Positions 50,734-59,403 of a stretch of 64,000 bases of DNA are shown here, piece by piece (the stretch's first letter is position 1; each line of letters starts with the position of its first letter). Source of the stretch: Streptomyces spinosus. Its GTDB lineage: Bacteria; Actinomycetota; Actinomycetes; Streptomycetales; Streptomycetaceae. The stretch lies in the NCBI RefSeq assembly GCF_020400655.1, contig NZ_JAINRC010000007.1, positions 186,001-250,000 on the forward strand. Direction: 5' to 3'. The notes below the pieces were generated by a model that did no database searches, was not told where the DNA came from, and saw nothing but the letters and a program-made list of their open reading frames with translations. The position numbers were made by a program, and so were the translations under genes.

Positions 50734-51015
50734 ATGAAGAACCCTCCCGCCATCACCCGTTACGTCGACCGGGTCACCGCCGGCCCGGGCGGTGCGATGA
50801 CCGACGAGGTCGGCGTCATCACCGGCGACCTCACCGTCGCCACCATCCTGAGTTCCGACGGCCACAGCGTGCGCGTCGTCGTCCAGCACTCCGGCAGCGA
50901 CACCTGGTACACGCTGACCGGCAGCCCCGCCCCCGTGCCCGCCGGACAGCTCGCGGCCTACCACCGGGACCTGCTCGGCCGGATCCGCCGCGGGGGCGGC
51001 ACCCGGGCCACCTGA
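50734..51015 (+). CDS. Small conserved-looking hypothetical protein
   Basis: 93-residue protein without signal peptide or membrane helix. The middle part has alternating strands (GDLTVATILSSDGHSVRVVV) and a Trp/Tyr pair (DTWYTLTGSP); the C-terminus is basic. Family not recognised. ATG at 50734; the ribosome site is weak. Codon use matches the neighbours, which supports coding. Confidence 0.55.
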   Translation: MKNPPAITRYVDRVTAGPGGAMTDEVGVITGDLTVATILSSDGHSVRVVVQHSGSDTWYTLTGSPAPVPAGQLAAYHRDLLGRIRRGGGTRAT

Positions 51016-51076
51016 CCGGACGCCCGGGCGGGCAGGCCCGCTCCCCGGGTTTCGGCGCGGGCCCCCGGGGGATTCG

Positions 51077-51865
51077 GTGCGCGTGGTCTCGTACGGAGCA
51101 GAGCAGCGCGTGCGCCTGCCCGCGTTGCGGGCCGGCTGGCTGACCCAGACCTTCGTCCACTGGGCGTACCCGCCCGAAGAGGTCCAGCGGCTGCTGCCCG
51201 ACGGTCTGGTGGTGGACACCTTCGACGGCGCGGCGTGGGTGAGCCTCACCCCGTTCGTCATGGCCGACGTGCGCCCGCCGGGGCTGCCGCTCGCGCTGCC
51301 CTCGTTCCCCGAGACCAATCTGCGGACCTATGTGCGCGACCGGAGCGGCCGGGACGGGCTGTGGTTCCTGTCCATCGAGGTGTCCTCCCCGGTGATGCTG
51401 GGCGCCCGCGCGGTCGGGGTGCCGTACCACGCCGGCCGGCTGGAGGTGACGCGCCGCGGGGACACCCTGGTCTACGCCGGCGCCCGGCGGGGCGGCGGGC
51501 CTTCCTACGAGGTGGCCGTCCGCCCGGGTGAGCCGGTCCGGCCCGGCACCCGGGACGTGTGGCTGACCTCGCGGTGGCGGGCCTTCACCCGGCGGCTCGG
51601 CGCACTCTGGGAGACACCCGTGGAGCACGCGCCCTGGCCGGTGCGCGAGGCCCGGCTCGACTCCGTCGAGGAGACCCTCACCCGGGCGGCGGGGCTGCCG
51701 CCGCCCACGACCGCACCGCTCGCGCACTACTCGGACGGCGTGCACAAGGTACGCCTGGGCCTCTCGCACCCCGTACGGCCCGATCGCCGCCGGGGTGCCG
51801 ATCACGTCCCGCCGGACGCACCGCACCCACGACCCCACGGCACACACGAAGGAGGCGCGCGATGA
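51077..51865 (+). CDS. DUF2071 (YqjF-like) protein
   Basis: 262-residue protein of the DUF2071 family. TQTFVHWAYPPEEVQRLLPD, VVDTFDGAAWVSLTPFVMAD and TYVRDRSGRDGLWFLSIEVS are characteristic. The fold is a beta-barrel related to acetoacetate decarboxylase; its function is unknown. The last 40 residues are Pro/His/Arg-rich. GTG at 51077 after GGGGGATTC. It overlaps the next gene by 4 nt (ATGA), so the two are coupled. Confidence 0.85.
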   Translation: MRVVSYGAEQRVRLPALRAGWLTQTFVHWAYPPEEVQRLLPDGLVVDTFDGAAWVSLTPFVMADVRPPGLPLALPSFPETNLRTYVRDRSGRDGLWFLSIEVSSPVMLGARAVGVPYHAGRLEVTRRGDTLVYAGARRGGGPSYEVAVRPGEPVRPGTRDVWLTSRWRAFTRRLGALWETPVEHAPWPVREARLDSVEETLTRAAGLPPPTTAPLAHYSDGVHKVRLGLSHPVRPDRRRGADHVPPDAPHPRPHGTHEGGAR

Positions 51866-52404
51866 ACCGTCCCGCCACACCCGGCCCCCGGAGCACGGGC
51901 GGCGCCGACATGAAACTGCTCGGCATCTACCTCAACGACCACCTCGCCGGTGCCACGGCGGGTACCCAGCGGATCGGCCACCTGGTGCGGTCGACCCGGG
52001 GTTCCGCGCTCGGCAGGGCCCTCGGCCCGGTCGCCGCGGAGATCGCCGAGGACCGCGCGGCGCTGCTGGACATCATGCGGGACCTGGACGTGCCGGTGCG
52101 GCGCGCGAAGGTCTGCGCGGGCTGGACGGCCGAGAAGGTGGGTCGTCTGAAGCTGAACGGCCGTCTGGTACGGCGTTCTCCGCTCAGCACGCTCCTGGAA
52201 CTGGAGGCGATGCGGCTGGCGGTCGAGGGCAAGGCCGCGGGGTGGCTCACCCTGCGGCGGCTCGCCACCACCGACAAGCGCCTGGACCCCGGCCGCCTCG
52301 ACACTCTCCTGGAACGGGCCCGGCGCCAGCAGGCCACCGTGGAGGAGTGGCGCGTGCGCCAGGCGGACACGGCGCTGCGCACGGCGGACCCGGTCACCGC
52401 CTGA
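51862..52404 (+). CDS. Helical protein of unknown function, coupled to the DUF2071 gene
   Basis: 180-residue, mostly helical protein; KLLGIYLNDHLAGATAGTQR at the start and the LLELEAMRLAVEGKAAGWLT segment look like parts of a helical bundle. No catalytic motif is recognised. The ATG at 51862 has GAAGGAGGCGCGCG upstream, a strong site, and lies inside the stop of the preceding gene. The pair may form a complex. Confidence 0.7.
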   Translation: MNRPATPGPRSTGGADMKLLGIYLNDHLAGATAGTQRIGHLVRSTRGSALGRALGPVAAEIAEDRAALLDIMRDLDVPVRRAKVCAGWTAEKVGRLKLNGRLVRRSPLSTLLELEAMRLAVEGKAAGWLTLRRLATTDKRLDPGRLDTLLERARRQQATVEEWRVRQADTALRTADPVTA

Positions 52405-52546
52405 CCCCCCCCGCGCGCCGGCCGGCGGGTCCGGGTGCGCCCCGGCGCGAGGTGACTCGGGCCGATCCGCGCGGGAGCGCCCCTTTCCGTAGGCTGGGAG
52501 GGTCCCTGACTCCTCCGGGAGACCGACCCGCCGGCAGGAGACGATC

Positions 52547-53428
52547 GTGATCGAACTGGCCGCGGCGTTCGCCGTCGCGGGAGCGGCGAGCAACGCCGTG
52601 GGCACCGCCTTCCAGCGCAAGGCGGCGTCCGTCTCCCGGGGCAGCGGGATCCGGCTGGTCGCGGAGCTGGCACGCCGGCCGGCCTGGGTGATCGGCATGG
52701 CCGGTGTCGTCTGCGCCGCGGTGTTCCAGAGCCTCGCCCTGGTCAACGGCCCGCTCGCGCTGGTCCAGCCGCTCTTCATCCTCGAGCTGCCCTTCGCACT
52801 GCTCGTCGCCGCCCCGCTGATGCACCGGCGGCTGCCGCCCTGGGGCTGGTGGGGGGTGGGCGGCTGCGTCGCCGGGCTCGCCTTCCTGCTCGTCGCCGCC
52901 GCCCCGCACGGTGCCACCGACCAGGCCCGGCTCGTCCGCTGGATCCCGGCCCTGTGCCTGTGCCTCGGCGCGATGGCCGCGGCCGTCCTGCTGGCCGGCC
53001 GGGGCCGTCCGCCGGCCCGGCGCGCCGCGCTGCTGGCGGCCGCCTCCGCGACCGGCAACGCCCTGACCGCCGCCCTGCTGAAGTCGGCCTCCGGCACGTT
53101 CGCCGACCACGGCTTCGCGGAGTTCCTGCGGTCGTGGCAGACGTACGGCTTCGCGCTGGCCGGGGCGGCTTCCGTGATCCTGCTGGAGAACGCGCTCCAG
53201 GCCGGCCCGCTGGCCGCCGCGCAGCCCGCGCTGACCATCGGCGACGCGGTGGTGAGCCTGGCCCTCGGCGTCTTCCTGTTCGGGGAGCGGATCCGGACGG
53301 GCTGGTGGCTCGTGCCGGAGGTGTGCGGGGCCCTGCTGATCGCGGGGGGCGTGCTGGTCCTCAGCCGGGCCGTCCAGCAGATCGTCATCCTGCCGGTCCC
53401 GGCCCGGGAACGGCACCCCGCGACGTGA
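52547..53428 (+). CDS. DMT-superfamily membrane protein
   Basis: 293-residue membrane protein with nine to ten helices in a two-half layout, as in the drug/metabolite transporter group. SNAVGTAFQRKAASVSRGSG after helix 1, then GPLALVQPLFILELPFALLV, resembles the first EamA-like half; ALQAGPLAAAQPALTIGDAV is the matching part of the second half. The substrate is unknown; it could move a small solute or an ion such as magnesium. GTG at 52547 after GGCAGGAGACG. Monocistronic. Confidence 0.85.
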   Translation: MIELAAAFAVAGAASNAVGTAFQRKAASVSRGSGIRLVAELARRPAWVIGMAGVVCAAVFQSLALVNGPLALVQPLFILELPFALLVAAPLMHRRLPPWGWWGVGGCVAGLAFLLVAAAPHGATDQARLVRWIPALCLCLGAMAAAVLLAGRGRPPARRAALLAAASATGNALTAALLKSASGTFADHGFAEFLRSWQTYGFALAGAASVILLENALQAGPLAAAQPALTIGDAVVSLALGVFLFGERIRTGWWLVPEVCGALLIAGGVLVLSRAVQQIVILPVPARERHPAT

Positions 53429-53479
53429 GACGGCCCCGGGGCCGCGAGGGGGTCTACGGGCGGGTGCGCCCGCGTCGGT

Positions 53480-53962
53480 TCACTGCTCGGCCCGCACCCG
53501 GTGCCGGCTCATGACGGAGACCCGGTTGAAGGCGTTGATGGTGACGGCCACCCAGATCACCGCGGATATCTGGTCCTCGGTGAGGACGTCCCGCGCCGCC
53601 GCGTAGGCGGTGTCCTGGGCGGCGGTGTCGGCCGCGGCCGTGGTCGCCTCGGCGAGGGCCAGGGCGGCTCGCTCGGCGGGCGTGAAGAGGTCGGTGTCGC
53701 GCCAGGCGGCGAGCACGCCGAGGCGCTGCGCGGTGTCGCCGGCCCGCAGCGCCGCCCGGGTGTGCAGGTGCAGGCAGTAGGCGCAGCCGTTGAGCTGGGA
53801 CACGCGGAGGTTGACCAGTTCCACCAGCACCCGGTCCAGGCCCGCGTCGGCGGCGACCGCGCGCACCGCCTCGGACGTCTGCACCAGCGCGTGGTACGCC
53901 TTGGGGCTCTGCTTGTCGATGTAGATCCGCCGGTCGGCGCCGGCCGGGACGGGACTGGTCAA
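53480..53962 (-). CDS. Carboxymuconolactone-decarboxylase-family (AhpD-like) protein
   Basis: 160-residue AhpD-like protein. The redox motif QLNGCAYCLHLHTRA (CxxC followed by His) is intact; this family commonly acts as an alkylhydroperoxidase or disulfide reductase. The start is a TTG at 53962 with GGAGGAG 7 nt upstream. The sequence further upstream (53985-54010) is AT-rich (TAGTTTCAAGTTCAAC on the minus strand) and could be a regulator site. Confidence 0.9.
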   Translation of the reverse strand: MTSPVPAGADRRIYIDKQSPKAYHALVQTSEAVRAVAADAGLDRVLVELVNLRVSQLNGCAYCLHLHTRAALRAGDTAQRLGVLAAWRDTDLFTPAERAALALAEATTAAADTAAQDTAYAAARDVLTEDQISAVIWVAVTINAFNRVSVMSRHRVRAEQ

Positions 53963-54088
53963 CGTGGGCTCCTCCGGGCGTCAGCTTTGTTGAACTTGAA
54001 ACTATCATGACCGGTGCGGAGGAGGGAGCCCGGAACCGGCCGCGCCGGCCCGCCCCCGCCCGGGGCGCGGGCCGGCGGACCCCGGTGG

Positions 54089-55648
54089 TCAGCCGGCGGG
54101 GCAGGTGAGGTCGCCGGGCGGGAGGTGGCCGGTCGCGAGGTAGGAGTTGACCGCGCCGTCCACGCACCGGCTGCCGTAGACGCCGTAGACCGCGTGCTGG
54201 TCCGCTCCGCGCAGGGTCACCAGGCGGGAGCTGGGCCAGGCGCGGCGCACCGCCTCGGCCATGGGGTAGACGGTGCGCGGGTCGCCCGTGGCGTTGACGA
54301 GCAGGGCCGGCAGGTCGTCGCGGACCGTCGTCGGGCGTTCGCGCGGCGGGTCCCAGAACGCGCACGCGTTGATGTCGTACGTGACGGGCGCGAACAGCGT
54401 GTCCCGGCTCCCGGCGCGCCGCAGATCGCGCCAGTACGTCTCCGGGTCACGCGGCGCGGCCACGTCCCCGCAGAGGATGGCGGTCTGCGCGCTGCCGTAG
54501 GAGGACTCGTGCCCGGTCAGCACGAACTCCAGCGCCGAGGCCAGCCACGGCGAGGGGGCGACCCGCCGGCCCTCGGCGGCCTGTCGCAGCTCCCGCACGC
54601 CCCGGGCGAAGTCGCCGTACGCCGTGGGGTTGTCCTGCGAGAGACCGTTGAAGACCAGGACGGGCAGGACATGGTCGTCCACCCGGTACCCGCCGACACG
54701 CAGGGGTGTGCGGGCGGCGGCCGAGCGGACCGCCTCCACAGTGGCCAGGACGGCGCTCCCGGTGCGCCCCAGCCCGTAGGCCGCGTGGTGGGCGGCCGTC
54801 CAGTCGGCCCAGTCGCGCAGGGCGTGCCGGTTGGCCTCCTCCGTGCCCCGCAGCAGCCGCGGACCGTAGCGGGCGGGGTCGGCCACGCCGTCCAGGACGA
54901 CCCGACCGGTGCGCCGGGGGAACATCGTCGCGTAGACCTGGCCGAGGTAGGTGCCGTAGGAGTAGCCCAGGTAGGAGATCCTGCGCTCGCCCAGCGCCGC
55001 CCGGACCACGTCCATGTCCCGCGCGGTGTTGCGGGTGGTGGCGTACGGCAGGAGGTCACCTGCGTGGGTGCGGCAGCGGCGGGCGAGGTCTTCGGAGAAG
55101 GCGACCACGCGGTCGAAGCCGGCACGTGCGGTGCCGGCGCCGCGGATCATGCTGCCGGTGGGCCAGTGGCAGTCCAGGGTGGTGCTGCGGCCCACGAAGC
55201 GGGGGTCCACGCCGACCACGTCGTAGCGTTCGGCGACGTCCTTCATGGCCGTACGCACCCACGGCGGATCGCCGAGCGTCTGCCCGCCGGGGCCGCCGCT
55301 GTTGAGCAGCAGCGCGCCCACGCGGTGGGCGGTGTCGGTGCCCCGGATCCGGGATATCGCGACGGTGATCGTACGGCCGTCGGGGCGGGCGTAGTCCAAC
55401 GGCACGGTGACGTCGGCACACCGGGCGCCGGCCTGTTCGAGCTCCTTGCCGGTGGTGTCGTCGGGGCCGAGCCGGCAGCTCTTCCAGTGCAGGTGCTGGT
55501 GGTGGTAGCGGGCGAGAGGGTCGGCGGCCGGGCGGGCCGGGGCGGCCGACGCGGGCGCGGTGCCCAGGGCCAGAGCGCCCGCGAGCGCGAGGGCGACGGC
55601 CGCCGGGGCCCGGGAGAGGAACCGGCGCGGGAAGGTGGCGTGGGTCAT
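54089..55648 (-). CDS. Secreted alpha/beta-hydrolase, tripeptidyl-aminopeptidase-like (S33)
   Basis: 519-residue secreted enzyme. The signal peptide (basic start, LSRAPAAVALALAGALALGT, cleavage after ASA) is clear. LLNSGGPGGQTLG provides the oxyanion hole, GYSYGTYLG the nucleophile Ser, VNATGDPRTVYPMAEAV the Asp and RGADQHAVYG the His. The layout matches Streptomyces tripeptidyl aminopeptidases and related S33 peptidases. ATG at 55648 overlaps the stop of the upstream serine hydrolase gene (ATGA), so the two secreted enzymes are translated together. Confidence 0.92.
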   Translation of the reverse strand: MTHATFPRRFLSRAPAAVALALAGALALGTAPASAAPARPAADPLARYHHQHLHWKSCRLGPDDTTGKELEQAGARCADVTVPLDYARPDGRTITVAISRIRGTDTAHRVGALLLNSGGPGGQTLGDPPWVRTAMKDVAERYDVVGVDPRFVGRSTTLDCHWPTGSMIRGAGTARAGFDRVVAFSEDLARRCRTHAGDLLPYATTRNTARDMDVVRAALGERRISYLGYSYGTYLGQVYATMFPRRTGRVVLDGVADPARYGPRLLRGTEEANRHALRDWADWTAAHHAAYGLGRTGSAVLATVEAVRSAAARTPLRVGGYRVDDHVLPVLVFNGLSQDNPTAYGDFARGVRELRQAAEGRRVAPSPWLASALEFVLTGHESSYGSAQTAILCGDVAAPRDPETYWRDLRRAGSRDTLFAPVTYDINACAFWDPPRERPTTVRDDLPALLVNATGDPRTVYPMAEAVRRAWPSSRLVTLRGADQHAVYGVYGSRCVDGAVNSYLATGHLPPGDLTCPAG

Positions 55649-56934
55649 GCGAGGGTCCTTTCGGCGGACGGGTCCTCGCACAGGGCCTTGTCGACGACGT
55701 CGAGGAAGTCCAGTTCGGCCTGGAGCGAGGCGGGCACCTCGTTCAGGGCCACGGCGACGGCGCGGCCGTCCGGGCCGGTGGCGACCAGTGCCCGGTGGCC
55801 GCCGGGCACGGTCCCGGCATGCCCCCACCAGGTGCCGCCGCAGGACAGCGGTGAGGAGATCAGACCGAGCCCGTAGCGGGCGCCGGGCCAGAGCCGGTCG
55901 GGGTCGGCGGCCACCGTGCGCCGCATCTCGGCGCGCTGCGGTGCGGGCAGCAGCCGGCCGGTGAGCAGCGCGCGGGCGAACCGGGTCAGGTCGGCCGGCG
56001 TGGACACCAGGGCGCCGCCGACCCCGCCGAAGGTCGTGTTCCAGGCGGTGCCGTCCACCCGGCGGCCGTCGTCGGCGGTGAAGTAGCTGTGCGAGTGCGG
56101 GCCCCGGACGCGGGTTTCGTCGCCGGGCCAGTACGTGTCACGCAGCCCCAGGGGCGCGATGATCCGGCGGCCGATCTCCGTCTCCGGGCTGTGGCCGGTC
56201 ACCTCGCGCACGATCAGTCCCGCGACGAGGTAGTTGGTGGTCGCGTAGTGCCAGGGCTGGTCGGGGCGCGGCAGCCGCAGGGCGCGCGCGACGAGCCGGC
56301 GCGGCTCGAAGTGGCGGTACCGCAGTCGTTCGATGTGCTGCCACTCGGGTGCGTCGAGGTAGTCGGGCAGTCCGCTGGTGTGCTGGAGGAGCCGGCGCAT
56401 CGTGATCCGGCGGCCGTCGTACGCGCCGCGGATCAGGCCCGGCAGATAGCGCTCGACCGGGGCGTCCAGGGACAGCCGCCGCTCGGCGGCGAGTTGCAGG
56501 ACGACCGTCGCGGTGAACGTCTTGGTGACGCTGCCGACGCGCAGCCGGTCGGTGGTGTTCATGGGGCGTCCGGTGCCCAGCTCGGCCACGCCGTCGGCCG
56601 CCGTCCAGCGCGGGCAGGGGCCGTCCGGGCCGGCGCCGGTGACGAGGACGGCGGCGCCGGGGATCCCGTCGTGCGCCACGAGGCGGTGCACGGCCCGGCT
56701 CAGCGCCGGGTGCGGGCCGCAGGCACCGGGCGGCCGGCGGGGCGGCTGCGCGGCGGCGGCCGGGACGGCCGCCGGGCCGGCGGTCATCAGGCAGGCCGCG
56801 GCCAGGGCCGCGAGGCCGGTACGCCGGCGCCACCCGGAACCGGGTGGACGGGACGCGGCACAGCGGGATGAGAAGGGGTGGCGGGGCACGGAACTCGGTG
56901 GACGGGACGCGGAACCCGGTAAGGAGATCGCCAT
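55645..56934 (-). CDS. Secreted class C serine hydrolase (D-Ala-D-Ala carboxypeptidase/beta-lactamase type)
   Basis: 429-residue penicillin-binding-like hydrolase. SVTK is the SxxK motif, YATTN the YxN motif and HAG the third motif, all intact. A Sec signal (RRRTGLAALAAACLMTAGPA) lies some 35 residues inside the reading frame. The N-terminal extension has a duplicated ASRPP segment from a short DNA repeat, so the true start may be downstream of 56934. It probably trims peptidoglycan stem peptides, or cleaves small peptides or esters. First of a two-gene operon. Confidence 0.88.
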   Translation of the reverse strand: MAISLPGSASRPPSSVPRHPFSSRCAASRPPGSGWRRRTGLAALAAACLMTAGPAAVPAAAAQPPRRPPGACGPHPALSRAVHRLVAHDGIPGAAVLVTGAGPDGPCPRWTAADGVAELGTGRPMNTTDRLRVGSVTKTFTATVVLQLAAERRLSLDAPVERYLPGLIRGAYDGRRITMRRLLQHTSGLPDYLDAPEWQHIERLRYRHFEPRRLVARALRLPRPDQPWHYATTNYLVAGLIVREVTGHSPETEIGRRIIAPLGLRDTYWPGDETRVRGPHSHSYFTADDGRRVDGTAWNTTFGGVGGALVSTPADLTRFARALLTGRLLPAPQRAEMRRTVAADPDRLWPGARYGLGLISSPLSCGGTWWGHAGTVPGGHRALVATGPDGRAVAVALNEVPASLQAELDFLDVVDKALCEDPSAERTLA

Positions 56935-57160
56935 GTCCCCTGACGCTAGGCACCGCCGGGCCCGCGCTCACTCCGGCGGGCAGGCGATTGCGGGCGGGGG
57001 ACAGCACCAGCGCGCGCCCGGGGGCGGACCCCCGCACGCGCCGCACACCCCTCGGACATCCGTGCCAAGGGTGAACGGCGGGCGATGCGCCGTATCCGGG
57101 ACCCGGGACTGACACTCTGGACGGGACGAGGGGGTCCGCTCATCGCTGCGGGGGGCAGGC

Positions 57161-57907
57161 GTGACGGTTGAGGGCAGCGGCCCGGCCCGGCGGACGCCGC
57201 GGCACGTGGCCTGCGTGATGGACGGCAACGGCCGCTGGGCGGCGCGGCGTTCACTGCCGCGTACGTCGGGACACCGCGCGGCGGAGACGACGGTGATCGA
57301 CGTCATCGAGGCGGCTCGGACGGCCGGCGTCGAGTGGCTGAGCCTGTACGCGTTCTCCACCGAGAACTGGCAGCGCCCGAGCACCGAGGTCGACTTCCTG
57401 ATGCGGCTGGTCCGCCGCGTGGTGCGCAAACACGCCGCGCTGCTGCACGCGCGCGGGATCCGGTGCCGGTTCCTCGGGGTGGCGGATCCCCGTATCCCCC
57501 CGGCGCTGGCCCGGGACTTCGCCGATCTGATGACGCTGACCGGTGAGAACCGGGGCATGACGCTCACCGTCGCCTTCGACCACGGCGGGCGCCGGGACAT
57601 CGTGGCGGCGGCACGGTCCCTGATCCGCAGCGGGGTGCCGGCCGACGCCGTGGACGAGCGGAGCTTCGCCGCTCATCTGCCCTTCCCCGACACCCCCGAC
57701 GTGGACCTCGTCATCCGGACCTCCGGGGAGCAGCGCATCTCCAACTTCATGCTCTGGCAGGTCGCCTACGCGGAATGGATGTTCCCGCCGGTGCTCTGGC
57801 CCGACTTCCGCGCGCCGCACTTCGTGGAGTGCCTGCGCGCCTACCAGCAGCGCGACCGCCGCTTCGGCGGTGTGGCGCCCGACACGAACGGAGAACGACG
57901 ACCGTGA
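57161..57907 (+). CDS. cis-Prenyltransferase (UppS/isoprenyl transferase family)
   Basis: 248-residue cis-prenyl diphosphate synthase. VMDGNGRWA with the catalytic Asp21, the ENWQRP motif and the C-terminal RTSGEQRISNFMLWQVAYAE are canonical. The family condenses isopentenyl diphosphate with allylic diphosphates in the cytosol. Actinomycetes have several paralogues. The GTG at 57161 is used; the ribosome site is GGGGGCAGGC. It ends in GTGA overlap with the MpaB-like/EF-hand gene, an unusual partner suggesting a specialised terpenoid role, not the housekeeping one. Confidence 0.92.
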   Translation: MTVEGSGPARRTPRHVACVMDGNGRWAARRSLPRTSGHRAAETTVIDVIEAARTAGVEWLSLYAFSTENWQRPSTEVDFLMRLVRRVVRKHAALLHARGIRCRFLGVADPRIPPALARDFADLMTLTGENRGMTLTVAFDHGGRRDIVAAARSLIRSGVPADAVDERSFAAHLPFPDTPDVDLVIRTSGEQRISNFMLWQVAYAEWMFPPVLWPDFRAPHFVECLRAYQQRDRRFGGVAPDTNGERRP

Positions 57908-59376
57908 CGGACACGGGCAGCGACGAGCCCAGGAACACCGGCACCGAGACCGCCGCCGGCGGGCTCTTCGGCGAGGGCGGCCGGTTCCACGCCTTCTTCA
58001 ACGATCCGCGCTGGGCGCTGGCCATCATCCGGGGGACCGTGCTGGAGGCGGCGCACCCGCAGATCGGTGGGGCCCTGATCGACAACTCCACGTTCGTGAC
58101 GCACCCGTGGCGACGGCTGCGCAACACGGTCGTGAGCCTGCAACGGATGTTCGGGCCCGACGACGAGGTACGGCGCAGGGAGGCGGCCCGGCTCAACCGG
58201 CTGCACGCCCGGCTGAGCGGCACCGACGCGCACGACCGGCCGTACGACGCCATGGACCCCGAGGTGCGGGCCTGGGTGGTGGCGACGCTCTTCGAGAGCA
58301 GCGTCACGATGTGCCGCCTGAGCGGCCAGCCCCTGGAACAGTGGGTGATCGAGCAGCTGTACGCCGAGTTCCGTGCGTACCTCGCCCTGCTGGACGGTGA
58401 CGCCCGACATCTCCCGCCCACCGTCCAGGAGTTCTGGACGTACTACGACCGGGTGGTCGAGGAGCGGCTGGAGAACACGGAGGCGATGCGCGTCATCCTC
58501 TACCGGCTCTTCGACCACCTGCCCGCGCCGCCGCTGCTGCACGGTCTGCCCACGCTGTGGGCGGCCGGCCGCGCGCTCGCCGGTCCGCTCATCGGTGTGA
58601 TCACCGTGGCGTCCCTGCCGGAGCCCTTCCGGCGGAGGGCCGGGCTTCCCGAACTGCCCGGCGCCCAGACCCTGATGCAGAGCGCCTACCTGGCCGTCGG
58701 CCTCGCGCGGTTCCTGCCCGAAGGCCTGCTGCGGGCCGACGCCGTCGTCGACCTGCTCTCCGTCTCCCTCGACAGCGACGACCCGCGGGCCCGCACCATC
58801 GGCGCGCTGCGCGACCGGATGAAGCGGGCCGGGGCCCTGGTCCGGCTGGTCTCGCCCCTGCCGTCCCAGGAGCCGGACCCCGACGCGGGAAGCACGGCCC
58901 GGCGCAGCGCGGAGGAGTTCTTCGCGGCGGTGCTGGACCAGACCGGAGACGGCTACCTGGACTGGCCCGACCTCGCCGCCATGGCCCGGGAACTCGCCGG
59001 CCGCCTCGACCTGGACGAGCCGGAGGAGACCCGGCTCTACGACGCCTTCGCCGGCTGGTGGCGGGAGCTCCAGGCGGCTCTCGACACCGACGGCGACGGC
59101 CGCGTCAGCGCCCGGGAGTACGCGGCGGCCGTGCCCTCGCTCGCCGGTCCCGCCCTGATCAGGGTCGCCGAGGTCCTCTTCGACGTCACCGACGCGGACG
59201 GCGACCAGCGCGTCGACGCGGACGAGTACCGGGCGCTGTTCCGCACCGCGTTCCGGCGGGACATGACCGGCGCGGACGGCACGTACGCGCGGGGCGCCTT
59301 CGTGCGGGACTTCCTGGCCTTCATGTCGGGCCGGGAGCGCTCCACGCCGTACGACCCGCTGCTCGCCGACGCCTGA
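57904..59376 (+). CDS. MpaB-like (DUF2236) oxygenase-family protein fused to EF-hands
   Basis: 490-residue two-part protein. Residues about 25-330 resemble the DUF2236/MpaB/latex-clearing family of haem proteins (HAFFNDPRWALAIIRGTVLE, RLNRLHARLSG, YDAMDPEVRAWVVATLFES). The usual WVHATL reads WVVATL, so one conserved His is replaced by Val. The C-terminal part has three EF-hand loops at 345-356, 394-405 and 430-441 (DQTGDGYLDWPD, DTDGDGRVSARE, DADGDQRVDADE), as in calerythrin-type proteins. No signal peptide. The GTG start overlaps the stop of the prenyltransferase gene. Confidence 0.85.
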   Translation: MTDTGSDEPRNTGTETAAGGLFGEGGRFHAFFNDPRWALAIIRGTVLEAAHPQIGGALIDNSTFVTHPWRRLRNTVVSLQRMFGPDDEVRRREAARLNRLHARLSGTDAHDRPYDAMDPEVRAWVVATLFESSVTMCRLSGQPLEQWVIEQLYAEFRAYLALLDGDARHLPPTVQEFWTYYDRVVEERLENTEAMRVILYRLFDHLPAPPLLHGLPTLWAAGRALAGPLIGVITVASLPEPFRRRAGLPELPGAQTLMQSAYLAVGLARFLPEGLLRADAVVDLLSVSLDSDDPRARTIGALRDRMKRAGALVRLVSPLPSQEPDPDAGSTARRSAEEFFAAVLDQTGDGYLDWPDLAAMARELAGRLDLDEPEETRLYDAFAGWWRELQAALDTDGDGRVSAREYAAAVPSLAGPALIRVAEVLFDVTDADGDQRVDADEYRALFRTAFRRDMTGADGTYARGAFVRDFLAFMSGRERSTPYDPLLADA

Positions 59377-59403
59377 CCCGGGGCCCCGGTACGGCGGCGC
59401 AGG

